A DNA stretch of 18,374 nucleotides from Oscillospiraceae bacterium (GTDB taxonomy: Bacteria > Bacillota > Clostridia > Oscillospirales > Acutalibacteraceae): positions 1 through 18,374 of the forward strand of contig CACXFE010000023.1 in NCBI GenBank assembly GCA_902766855.1, in the 5' to 3' direction. The position numbers and the translations under genes were made by a program. The first letter of the stretch is position 1. Each line of letters opens with the position of its first letter. A model generated the notes under the pieces. The model ran no database searches, was not told the origin of the DNA, and worked only from the letters and a program-made list of their open reading frames with translations. Shown here one piece after another: positions 1 through 7,897 of this stretch.

Positions 1-3
1 TTC

Positions 4-678
4 TTACCCGATATTTTGTGTAAACAGGTTCAACCGTTCCCGGTAATCGAACACCGGCTGGCGGTTGCGCAGAACAAAGAGGAAAATGGCTTCCAGCAAT
101 CCGCCGAACAACACACACAAAACCGTGAACAAGGTGGCGTTGCTGTAATCAAACATACAGAAGATGCGCCACAAGGCGACATACCGCACGATCGTGAGTG
201 CCAGCGCCAACCCGATACAAGGCATATACAAAAGGAAGACCGGGATCAGCGGGGAAAGGATTTCCTCCGGGGTGATCTGTGCCGGATCCGCGGCATTCAT
301 CACCGTGCCGATCATCGAAGCGATCCCGCGGAAGCAGAAAAACAGCATTACGAAGGCAAGCGCCGAGCCAACCAGTTGCAGCGCCAGCAAAATCACGCCG
401 AAATTCGCGGATTTTGTGCCGTCGCGTTTTACATACTTTTCCGCGATCTGCCCGAACGGAAGCACATTAACAATCGGGATAAAAGCGAGCCATGCGTTTT
501 CCACGCCGGCGGATTTCGCCATTTTATACACCCCGACCGCATGGAGAAGATAGATCGCCAAGGCAATCAGCATCGTTCCCGCAAATATAGCGATCAAGAT
601 GCTCAACATTGCCTGCACATCCTGCTGTGTCAAGTTCAGTTCCTCTAAAAAATCCGACCAGTTGATACGATACATCAT
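4..678 (-). CDS. Polytopic membrane protein of unknown function
   Basis: This is a complete 224-residue protein. About five hydrophobic stretches are visible, roughly residues 23-47, 63-75, 92-125, 140-170 and 182-203, so it should be an integral membrane protein. The segment after the first helix reads MAKSAGVENAWLAFIPIVNV. An 'AWLAFIP..N' motif of this kind is familiar from uncharacterised Clostridia membrane proteins, and I know no function for it. The start is the first of two adjacent ATG codons (676-678), chosen because AAGGAGT at 684-690 lies 5 bases upstream of it. The gene starts 12 bases after the CPBP protease stop codon, and its ribosome binding site abuts that stop, so the two are almost certainly co-transcribed. 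No catalytic motif is seen. Confidence 0.75.
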   Translation of the reverse strand: MMYRINWSDFLEELNLTQQDVQAMLSILIAIFAGTMLIALAIYLLHAVGVYKMAKSAGVENAWLAFIPIVNVLPFGQIAEKYVKRDGTKSANFGVILLALQLVGSALAFVMLFFCFRGIASMIGTVMNAADPAQITPEEILSPLIPVFLLYMPCIGLALALTIVRYVALWRIFCMFDYSNATLFTVLCVLFGGLLEAIFLFVLRNRQPVFDYRERLNLFTQNIG

Positions 679-690
679 GTTCTACTCCTT

Positions 691-1800
691 TTATTGAAAA
701 TACATCAGGGATTCCAACAAACAAATGATCATAAAAATCAAAACCGCGGGGGACGAAAAATACCACTTTACTTTTTGTTTCAGAGTGGCTTCTGTTTTTG
801 CCGGTGCAAGCCGGAAACCTTCGCTTCGCTTGCCCGACCAGACAAGCGCCGCCAGCCCCAACAACAGGCAAACGGCAATATACACCCCGTAAATCAGGTT
901 TTGCACCGCCACCGGGAAGGAATCCAAAAAGGTATCCACCAAAACCGAAACGGCGTTATTGGCGGCGTGTACCGCCACCGCGATCCAAAGCGACCCGCTT
1001 TCCAACACGATGAATCCCAGCGCCAGCCCCACCAAAAAAGCAAAGGGGATCTGCTCGAAATTCCCGTGCATCATGCCGAACATCAGGGAGGAGATCACCA
1101 ACGCAAACCCGTCCCCATACGGGCGCAGACTGCCGAGGATCAGGCCGCGGCAAAGAAATTCTTCCACCAGCGGCGGCGTGACCGCCGTGGCAAGAAAGGT
1201 CAGCACAAACCCCCATACCCCTCCGGGGCTTTTGGGCATATCTACATGATACTCGATCCCGAAGCGGCTGAAAAACTCGCTCATCTGGGAAACCGCGAGA
1301 TTGGCAAACGCGCAAAACGCCAGCCCGAAGGAAAACAACGCCATCCGAACGCCCTTTTTCGGCTTGCCGAGCGGCACCAAATCGCTGATCCGCTGGCCCC
1401 CGGCTTTGAAGATCAGAAGAAACGGGCCTAAAAACAGGGTAACGGACAGAAAGATCTGCAACAGCTGCATGACCATCGGATCGTTGAAAAAAGCCGCCAG
1501 TTGCTCCCGTTCCATGCCGAACAACATGCCGATCACCGTGATCACCGTACCGACGACAAAGGACAGAACCGTCATCGCGGTCAGGGAAAGGCCGATCAAC
1601 AGCGCCGCTTTTTTAAGCCCTCTTTTTTCCGCAAACAATGCCGGCGTCAACATGCCGGGAATAAACGGCATGACTTCCGGCGGGGCGGCAAACACCCCGG
1701 GCGCGGCATATGCCGGTTGCCCTTCCGTGGGGGCCGCCGGCTCTTTTTCCGGCTGCGGTGCCGCTTCCTCACCCGGGAGATTTACTTTTTCTTCCTCCAT
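691..1800 (-). CDS. CPBP-family intramembrane metalloprotease
   Basis: This 369-residue protein belongs to the CPBP (CAAX protease / bacteriocin-processing, Abi) intramembrane protease family. The three diagnostic motifs are all present: EExxxR (E213, E214, R218 in VEEFLCRG), FxxxH (F241, H245) and HxxxN (H278, N282). These form the catalytic and metal-binding centre within membrane helices. Residues 1-60 are a soluble Pro/Ala/Glu-rich tail, followed by about eight hydrophobic segments. Family members process prenylated or peptide substrates, or give self-immunity to bacteriocins; the substrate here cannot be inferred. AAGGAGG at 1811-1817, 10 bases upstream, supports the ATG at 1798-1800. 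It begins 24 bases after the gyrA stop codon, so it is probably a passenger at the end of the gyrase transcript. Confidence 0.9.
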   Translation of the reverse strand: MEEEKVNLPGEEAAPQPEKEPAAPTEGQPAYAAPGVFAAPPEVMPFIPGMLTPALFAEKRGLKKAALLIGLSLTAMTVLSFVVGTVITVIGMLFGMEREQLAAFFNDPMVMQLLQIFLSVTLFLGPFLLIFKAGGQRISDLVPLGKPKKGVRMALFSFGLAFCAFANLAVSQMSEFFSRFGIEYHVDMPKSPGGVWGFVLTFLATAVTPPLVEEFLCRGLILGSLRPYGDGFALVISSLMFGMMHGNFEQIPFAFLVGLALGFIVLESGSLWIAVAVHAANNAVSVLVDTFLDSFPVAVQNLIYGVYIAVCLLLGLAALVWSGKRSEGFRLAPAKTEATLKQKVKWYFSSPAVLIFMIICLLESLMYFQ

Positions 1801-1824
1801 GCCCGGTTTTCCTCCTTTTCGGGA

Positions 1825-4353
1825 TTACTCGCTCTCTTCCTCGTTCTCGGTGGCGCCCGCGTCTTTTTCGGGCGCTTCGGGGAGGGCGGTTTCTTCTTCT
1901 TCGTTATGCTCGGTCAGCGCAACCGAAAGGATCTTCTCCCCTTCGGCCACCCGCATGACGCGCACCCCTTTTGCCGGGCGGGCATATTGTGAAATATCCC
2001 CGCTGTAAATCCGGATGATGATCCCGTTAGAGGCGATCATGATCAGATCGCTGTTTTCGGTGACATCCAGCACCGCCGCCACATCGCCGTATTTCGCAAC
2101 GCGGTAATTGGTAAGGCCCTTGCCGCCTCTTGCTTGCAGGCGGTAATCGGCAATCGGGCTGATCCGGCCGTAGCCGGTTTCGGTAATGGTAAGCAGGCGG
2201 GTTTCTTCGTTGGTCACAGTCATAGCGACCACTTCATCGTTCGCCTTCATGGTGATCGCCTTCACGCCGCGCGCGCCGCGCCCCATGGCACGAACGCCTT
2301 TTTCGTTGAATTGGATCGCCATGCCCTTTTTGGTGGCAATCAGCAGGTTATCGCTGCCGCTTGTCATCTCCACAAAGGTCAGTTCGTCGTCCTCATCGAT
2401 CGAAATGGCGATGATTCCGCTCTTCCTTGTATTGCGGAACGCCGCCATACCCGTGCGCTTGATGATCCCCTTCTTGGTTACCATGGTGATGAACCGGTTT
2501 TCATCCAATTCGGACGCGGGCAGAATAATGGTGATCTTTTCTTCCGGCATCAGCGGCAGAATATTGATCAGGTTCATGCCCTTCGAAGTACGGCTGCCCT
2601 CCGGGATCTCATAGGCTTTGATGCGGTACATCCTGCCGAGGTTGGAAAACAGCATGATATAATCGTGCGAAGAGCAGACAAACATATTCTCCACCGTGTC
2701 GTCTTCCCTGGTGGTCATGCCGGTAATGCCCCTGCCGCCGCGATTCTGCACATTGTAGGTATCCGCCGGGAGGCGTTTGATGAAGCCGTTGACCGTCTTG
2801 GTCAAAACACACTGCTCCTCGGGGATCAGGTCTTCAATATCCACTTCGCCCGCCACATCGGTGATTTCGGTTCGTCTGTCATCGGCAAATTTATCCCGTA
2901 AATTCAGCGCCTCTGTTTTTACAATATCCAAAATTCTCTCGTGACTTGCCAAAATGGCTTCACATTCTTTGATAAAGTTTAATTTTTCCTGTAATTCATC
3001 TTCGATCTTCTGTTTTTCCAGGCCGGACAACCGCCCCAACGGCATCTGTACGATCGCCGTGGTTTGCAGATCGTCAAACCCGAACCGCTCTGCCAGCGCC
3101 GCCTTACTGTCGGGGATGGATTTACTGCCGCGAATGATCTGAATGACCTCTTCGATGAAATCCAACGCGGTTTTAAGGGCTTCCAAAATATGGGCGCGCT
3201 CTTCCGCTTTGCGCTTATCATACGCCGTTCTGCGGCGGATAATATCACACTGGAAGTCGATGCAGTCGGTCAGCATTTCTTTTAAGGTCAAAACCTTCGG
3301 TTTCCCGCCTACGATGGCAAGCAGGATCGCGCCGAAAGTGGTTTGCAGCGCCGTGTTTTTATACAGTTTATTCAGCACGACCTGCGGGTTGGCATCCCGC
3401 TTTAATTCCACCACGATGCGGATACCGCCATCCCGCTTGGAGGAATAGTCAACCACATCGTCGATCCCCTCAATGCGTTTATCGGCCGCCATATCGTAAA
3501 TGCTTTTCACCAGATCCTTTTTCCTGACTTTATAGGGGATCTCGGTGATCACAATGCGAAACTTCCCGTTTTGCATCTCTTCGATTTCGGCTTTCCCGCG
3601 CAAGGTGATCCGCCCGCGGCCGGTGGCATAGGCGGCACGGATGCCGCTTCGCCCCATGATGATCCCCCCGGTGGGGAAATCCGGCCCTTTGATATATTGG
3701 CAGATTTCATTGAGTTCGGCATCCGGATTGTCGATCAGGCAACACATCCCGTCGATCACTTCCCCTAAATTATGGGGCGGGATCTCGGTCGCCATCCCGA
3801 CGGCGATTCCCGAAGATCCGTTCACCAATAATTGCGGGAAACGCACCGGCAGCACTTCCGGCTCTTCCAGACGGTTATCATAATTCGGGACGAAATTGAC
3901 CGTTTCTTTTTGAATATCGTCCAACATATGCAGAGAAAGACGATTCATTTTCGCCTCGGTATAACGGTAAGCGGCAGGCGGGTACCCGTCGATATTTCCG
4001 AAGTTTCCGTGCCCGTCAACCAACGGATACCGCAGAGAAAAATCCTGCGCCATCCGCACCATCGCGTCATACACGCTCGCGTCGCCGTGCGGGTGGTAAG
4101 ACCCCAGCACCGCCCCGACCGTATCCGCGCATTTTCGATAGGCCTTATCCGGGGTCAGCCCCTTTTCATACATGGTGTATAAAATTCTCCGGTGTACGGG
4201 CTTCAACCCGTCGCGCACATCGGGGATCGCTCGCCCCACCAATACCGACATGGAGTATTGGAGCATGCTGTTTTTCACTTCGTCTACGATCTCAACCGGC
4301 ACAATTTTAGTTTCTTCATCGCTCGGCCAGTATACTTTTTCCTGTTTTGCCAT
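1825..4353 (-). CDS. gyrA: DNA gyrase subunit A
   Basis: GyrA is the DNA-cleaving and rejoining subunit of DNA gyrase (A2B2), which puts negative supercoils into DNA ahead of the fork. The 842-residue length is typical. The catalytic tyrosine is Y131 in AAYRYTEAKM. The winged-helix and tower domain runs to about residue 500, and a six-bladed C-terminal DNA-wrapping domain follows. The GyrA box reads QNRGGRG (536-542), and a second RGG loop QARGGKG is at 740-746; the box favours GyrA over ParC. The quinolone-determining segment reads HPHGDASVYD, with Ala92 where E. coli has Ser83 and Asp96 at the Asp87 position. The tail after about 815 is very acidic. I chose the ATG at 4353 because AAAGGAG (4364-4370) lies 10 bases upstream; the in-frame GTG at 4362 is only 1 base from that site. 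It starts 18 bases after gyrB. Confidence 0.97.
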   Translation of the reverse strand: MAKQEKVYWPSDEETKIVPVEIVDEVKNSMLQYSMSVLVGRAIPDVRDGLKPVHRRILYTMYEKGLTPDKAYRKCADTVGAVLGSYHPHGDASVYDAMVRMAQDFSLRYPLVDGHGNFGNIDGYPPAAYRYTEAKMNRLSLHMLDDIQKETVNFVPNYDNRLEEPEVLPVRFPQLLVNGSSGIAVGMATEIPPHNLGEVIDGMCCLIDNPDAELNEICQYIKGPDFPTGGIIMGRSGIRAAYATGRGRITLRGKAEIEEMQNGKFRIVITEIPYKVRKKDLVKSIYDMAADKRIEGIDDVVDYSSKRDGGIRIVVELKRDANPQVVLNKLYKNTALQTTFGAILLAIVGGKPKVLTLKEMLTDCIDFQCDIIRRRTAYDKRKAEERAHILEALKTALDFIEEVIQIIRGSKSIPDSKAALAERFGFDDLQTTAIVQMPLGRLSGLEKQKIEDELQEKLNFIKECEAILASHERILDIVKTEALNLRDKFADDRRTEITDVAGEVDIEDLIPEEQCVLTKTVNGFIKRLPADTYNVQNRGGRGITGMTTREDDTVENMFVCSSHDYIMLFSNLGRMYRIKAYEIPEGSRTSKGMNLINILPLMPEEKITIILPASELDENRFITMVTKKGIIKRTGMAAFRNTRKSGIIAISIDEDDELTFVEMTSGSDNLLIATKKGMAIQFNEKGVRAMGRGARGVKAITMKANDEVVAMTVTNEETRLLTITETGYGRISPIADYRLQARGGKGLTNYRVAKYGDVAAVLDVTENSDLIMIASNGIIIRIYSGDISQYARPAKGVRVMRVAEGEKILSVALTEHNEEEETALPEAPEKDAGATENEEESE

Positions 4354-4371
4354 TTTTTGCACGCTCCTTTC

Positions 4372-6318
4372 TTAAATATCGAGATCGGTCGCAAAGACCG
4401 CGTTTTCTTCAATAAATTTCCGCCTCGGCTCTACTTCTTCGCCCATCAGCATGGTGAAAACCTGATCGGCCAGTTCCGCATCCGCCATGCTGACTTTCAG
4501 CATGGTGCGTTTTTCGGGATCCAGCGTGGTTTCCCACAACTGCTCGGGATTCATTTCACCGAGACCTTTATAGCGCTGCACATCCGCGTCGCCGCCGAGT
4601 TCAGCAAAATACCGGTCTTTTTCCTCATCGGTGAACGCATCGAAATACCGCTTGCCTTTGGCAACCCGGTAAAGCGGCGGCTGTGCTAAATACACATGCC
4701 CGGTTTCGATCAGTTTCGGCATATACCGGAAGAAGAAGGTCAACAGCAGGGTACGGATATGGGACCCGTCCACATCGGCATCCGCCATGATCACGATTTT
4801 ATCATACCGCAGTTTGCTGATGTCGAAATTCTCGGCAATGCCGGTTCCCAGCGCCACGATCACCGGGGTGAGTTTATCATTCCCGTATACCTTGTCCACC
4901 CGCGCTTTTTCCACATTCAGCATTTTTCCCCAAAGCGGCAGGATGGCCTGATAGGTGCTGTTTCTTCCCTCTACTGCCGAGCCGCCGGCGGAATCTCCCT
5001 CCACGATGAAGATCTCGGTTTTGGTGGGATCATCCGAGATACAGTCGGTCAATTTTTCGGGCATTCTGGTTTTGCCCGCAATGCCGGATTTATTGCGCTG
5101 TAATTCGCGGGCTTTTTGCGCCGCTTCGCGCGCATTGGAAGAAGCAATGGATTTATCCAGAATGATCTTGGCCTCGGCGGGATGATCTTCTAAATAATTC
5201 ATCATCTTTTCGGCAATAATGTTGTTCACCAGCGTCCCGATCGCCGTGTTTCCGAGTTTTGCCTTGGTTTGGGATTCAAACTGCGCGTCGGTCAATTTTA
5301 CGCTGACCACCGCCACTAAGCCTTCGTTGATGTCTTCGCTTTTTAAGTTGGCGTCGTTATCCTTTAAAAACTTAAAGGTGCGCCCGTATTTATTGATCAC
5401 GCGCGCCAACGCGGTTTTAAACGAACTTTCGTGGGTGCCGCCGTCCACCGTGTGGATGGTGTTGGCGAAGGACATGATCTTGGTATCGTACCCGGTACTC
5501 CAAAGCAGGGCAATTTCCGCCACCGAATCCCCTTGCGACCCGTTCAGATAAATAACATTTTCATTCAGTTTATCTTTTTTGCTTTTTTCCAGCAAATATT
5601 CCACATACGAACGGATGCCGCCTTCATAACACAGGTCTTCCTCCCGGTCGGGAAGATCGGCGTCGCTTCGGTTATCCTTTAATACGATGCGGATCCCCGC
5701 GTTCAAAAACGCTTGCTCTCTCAGGCGGGAAAGAAGAATATCAAAATCATACCGCGTGGTATCGGTAAAAATAGAAGGATCCGGCTTGAAGGTCACCTTG
5801 GTGCCGGTTTTTTCGGTATCGCCGATGATTTTCAGATCTTCTTTGATATTGCCGCATTCATACCGCTGGGAATAGATGTGGCTGCCGTCGGCAATTTCCA
5901 CTTCCAGCCAACTGGAAAGCGCGTTCACGACCGAAGCGCCCACGCCGTGCAAACCGCCGGATACTTTATAGCCGCTGCCGCCGAATTTACCGCCCGCGTG
6001 CAAAATGGTAAACACCACGCTGACGGTCGGGATGCCTTTCTGCGGGTGAATCCCCACCGGGATCCCGCGCCCGTTATCGGTAACCCGAACCACGCCGTCA
6101 TCCAATAATTCTACTAAAATCTTATCGCAAAAGCCTGCCAGCGCCTCATCGATCGAGTTATCCACAATTTCATATACCAAATGGTGGAGTCCCCTCTCCC
6201 CGGTGGAACCGATATACATCCCGGGGCGCTTTCTGACCGCTTCCAGCCCTTCCAAAACCTGAATGGAATTTTCATCGTAACTTTCCGTTACCGGCGCTAA
6301 CAATTCGTCTTGGTTCAT
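4372..6318 (-). CDS. gyrB: DNA gyrase subunit B
   Basis: GyrB is the ATPase subunit of DNA gyrase. The N-terminal Bergerat-fold (GHKL) ATP site is clear: E50 and N54 in YEIVDNSIDEA, D81 in DNGRG, and the ATP lid GGLHGVGASVVN at 121-132. The TOPRIM domain carries E440 (EGDSAGG), D513 and D515 (MADADVDG), the magnesium-binding residues. QRYKGLGEMNPEQLW near 581-595 is the conserved C-terminal signature. At 648 residues it is the standard short form without the large E. coli insertion. The sequence LPLWGKMLNVEKARVDKVYGN has Trp463 at the position of E. coli Lys447. The ATG at 6316-6318 is chosen because GGAGAG (6325-6330) lies 6 bases upstream; an in-frame TTG at 6348 would add ten Lys/Asn-rich residues not typical of the family. 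Confidence 0.97.
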   Translation of the reverse strand: MNQDELLAPVTESYDENSIQVLEGLEAVRKRPGMYIGSTGERGLHHLVYEIVDNSIDEALAGFCDKILVELLDDGVVRVTDNGRGIPVGIHPQKGIPTVSVVFTILHAGGKFGGSGYKVSGGLHGVGASVVNALSSWLEVEIADGSHIYSQRYECGNIKEDLKIIGDTEKTGTKVTFKPDPSIFTDTTRYDFDILLSRLREQAFLNAGIRIVLKDNRSDADLPDREEDLCYEGGIRSYVEYLLEKSKKDKLNENVIYLNGSQGDSVAEIALLWSTGYDTKIMSFANTIHTVDGGTHESSFKTALARVINKYGRTFKFLKDNDANLKSEDINEGLVAVVSVKLTDAQFESQTKAKLGNTAIGTLVNNIIAEKMMNYLEDHPAEAKIILDKSIASSNAREAAQKARELQRNKSGIAGKTRMPEKLTDCISDDPTKTEIFIVEGDSAGGSAVEGRNSTYQAILPLWGKMLNVEKARVDKVYGNDKLTPVIVALGTGIAENFDISKLRYDKIVIMADADVDGSHIRTLLLTFFFRYMPKLIETGHVYLAQPPLYRVAKGKRYFDAFTDEEKDRYFAELGGDADVQRYKGLGEMNPEQLWETTLDPEKRTMLKVSMADAELADQVFTMLMGEEVEPRRKFIEENAVFATDLDI

Positions 6319-6358
6319 GTTTTTCTCTCCGTTTCTTTTTTTGGGCAACCTTTTCCCT

Positions 6359-6625
6359 TTATAACTCTTCTTTTTCTTCCCAGCGTTTTAACAGGGTGGA
6401 AGAGGATAATTGGGAAATATATACCTTTGCATCCCGTTTATTCCTTTGCCCGACGAGAAGAAAGGATTTCGGCAGTTCAAAAGAAACGGTTTCCACCATT
6501 CCTTTTTTCTGCTTATTTTCTAAAAATTTCCGGGTGTGCTTGGAAATCGTGGTACTGTCCAGATCAAAAATCCCGATCACATCCTGCTCCCGGATGACCG
6601 TATCCTGCCCTAAATGGATGACCAT
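6359..6625 (-). CDS. remB: RemB-like DUF370 regulatory protein
   Basis: This 88-residue protein matches the DUF370 family in its opening MVIHLGQDTVIREQDVIGIF and following DLDSTT. The family includes RemA, a DNA-binding regulator of matrix and osmoprotection genes in Bacillus subtilis, and its paralogue RemB (YaaB). Position separates the two: remB lies between recF and gyrB in B. subtilis, exactly as here, whereas remA lies next to gmk. The C-terminal half (residues 58-88) is more divergent. The start codon lies inside the end of recF (16-base overlap), with GGGAG 9 bases upstream, so translation is probably coupled. A role in matrix or osmoprotection control in this organism is inference only. 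Confidence 0.88.
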   Translation of the reverse strand: MVIHLGQDTVIREQDVIGIFDLDSTTISKHTRKFLENKQKKGMVETVSFELPKSFLLVGQRNKRDAKVYISQLSSSTLLKRWEEKEEL

Positions 6626-7689
6626 TCACTCACACTCCCGTTTTTGATCGGAATCAATTTGCCCTTTTTCAAACCTGCCGTATCCGAAGGATCGCAGCAG
6701 GTGATGAACGATTGCATTCCTTCAATATGATTCAGCACATAATTTTGCCGCGCGGGGTCTAACTCGCTCATCACATCGTCTAAAAGAAACACCGGGCTTT
6801 CCCCCGTTACTTTTTTGATCACTTCGGCTTCCGATAATTTAACCGCCAACGCGGCGCTTCGCTTCTGCCCTTGCGAGCCGTATATCCGCGCCGAGATCCC
6901 GTTGATCTGAAAATCCAGTTCATCCCTGTGCGGCCCTACCGAGGTGATGCCGGTCATCATATCGTCTTTCCGCGTTTCTTTTAACTTTTCCAAAAGCGCA
7001 TCCGCTTCACAACTGCAACTGTATTCGATTTCTAAGTTTTCTTTTCCCGAAGAAATGCCGCTGTATACAGCGGGCAAAAATTCTTTGAGTGCTTCTACAT
7101 ATTTGCGGCGGTAGCGAATCAGCTTTTCCCCTTTTTCGGCAATTTCCTGTTCAAACACATCCAGCATCACCACAAGCGACCCGTCATACTTAAAATCCTT
7201 GATCACACGGTTGCGCTGGGTGACGGCGCGCACATATTCTCTTAAAACCCCGATATAGGAGGGTGACAACTGGCTGACCGCAATATCCAAAAACCGCCGC
7301 CGGATCGCCGGCCCGTCTTTGATCAAAGAAAGATCGGCCGGGGAAAACACGATCGCCGTGAATTTTCCCGCAAGAAGCGCCGGGCTTTTTTGTTTCACCC
7401 CGTCAAAAATCACTTCGCGGTGATCTTGTATTTTCATCACGGCTTCATGCTCTGTCCCGCCGGAACGGTACCAAATCTGATTAACCGCGCCGCTTTCCCC
7501 GAAACGGATAAAATCCGCGTCTTTCGCGCCGCGAAAACTCTTTGCGCCCGTAAATAACCAAATGGATTCCAATAAATTGGTTTTTCCCTGCGCGTTTTCC
7601 CCGAAGATCACATTGCGCTCTTCCAAGTCGGACAGTTCGATCTGTTCGATATTGCGAAAATGGCGGCAGGAAAGTTTTGTAATATTCAT
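6610..7689 (-). CDS. recF: DNA replication and repair protein RecF
   Basis: RecF is an SMC-like ATPase that, with RecO and RecR, loads RecA at single-strand gaps and helps restart stalled forks. The 359-residue protein has the expected order of motifs: Walker A GENAQGKTN (30-38), ABC signature GSQGQKRS (271-278), and Walker B VFLLDD (300-305) followed by the D-loop SELD. Length is typical. The ATG at 7687-7689 overlaps the yaaA stop codon as ATGA, and no strong ribosome binding site stands upstream, so translation should be coupled to yaaA. Its 3' end overlaps remB by 16 bases. Confidence 0.96.
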   Translation of the reverse strand: MNITKLSCRHFRNIEQIELSDLEERNVIFGENAQGKTNLLESIWLFTGAKSFRGAKDADFIRFGESGAVNQIWYRSGGTEHEAVMKIQDHREVIFDGVKQKSPALLAGKFTAIVFSPADLSLIKDGPAIRRRFLDIAVSQLSPSYIGVLREYVRAVTQRNRVIKDFKYDGSLVVMLDVFEQEIAEKGEKLIRYRRKYVEALKEFLPAVYSGISSGKENLEIEYSCSCEADALLEKLKETRKDDMMTGITSVGPHRDELDFQINGISARIYGSQGQKRSAALAVKLSEAEVIKKVTGESPVFLLDDVMSELDPARQNYVLNHIEGMQSFITCCDPSDTAGLKKGKLIPIKNGSVSEWSSI

Positions 7690-7892
7690 TTGATCAAAAA
7701 CTGTTTTCCTTCAAAGGAAAAAGTATCTCCTTTGTGCAATTTTTTCCCGCGCATGGTACAAACTTCGCCATTGACAAGCACTTCCCCGTTTTGGATCACG
7801 GTTTTTGCGTGCCCGCCCGTCATAATCACGCCGGCAAACTTCATGGCGCTGTCTAATTTGATCACATCTTCTTTGATTGCAAGTTCTTTCAT
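7686..7892 (-). CDS. yaaA: S4-domain RNA-binding protein YaaA
   Basis: This 68-residue protein is almost entirely one S4 RNA-binding domain: LDSAMKFAGVIMTGGHAKTV, then IQNGEVLVNGEVCTMRGKKL, with the typical alternating Lys/Gly pattern. It matches the small S4 protein encoded between dnaN and recF throughout Bacillota (YaaA, distinct from the E. coli iron/peroxide YaaA). The B. subtilis protein has been linked to ribosome assembly. It begins 5 bases after the dnaN stop, without an obvious ribosome binding site of its own, and ends in a 4-base ATGA overlap with recF. Both junctions point to coupled translation within one operon. Confidence 0.92.
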   Translation of the reverse strand: MKELAIKEDVIKLDSAMKFAGVIMTGGHAKTVIQNGEVLVNGEVCTMRGKKLHKGDTFSFEGKQFLIK

Positions 7893-7897
7893 ATTGA

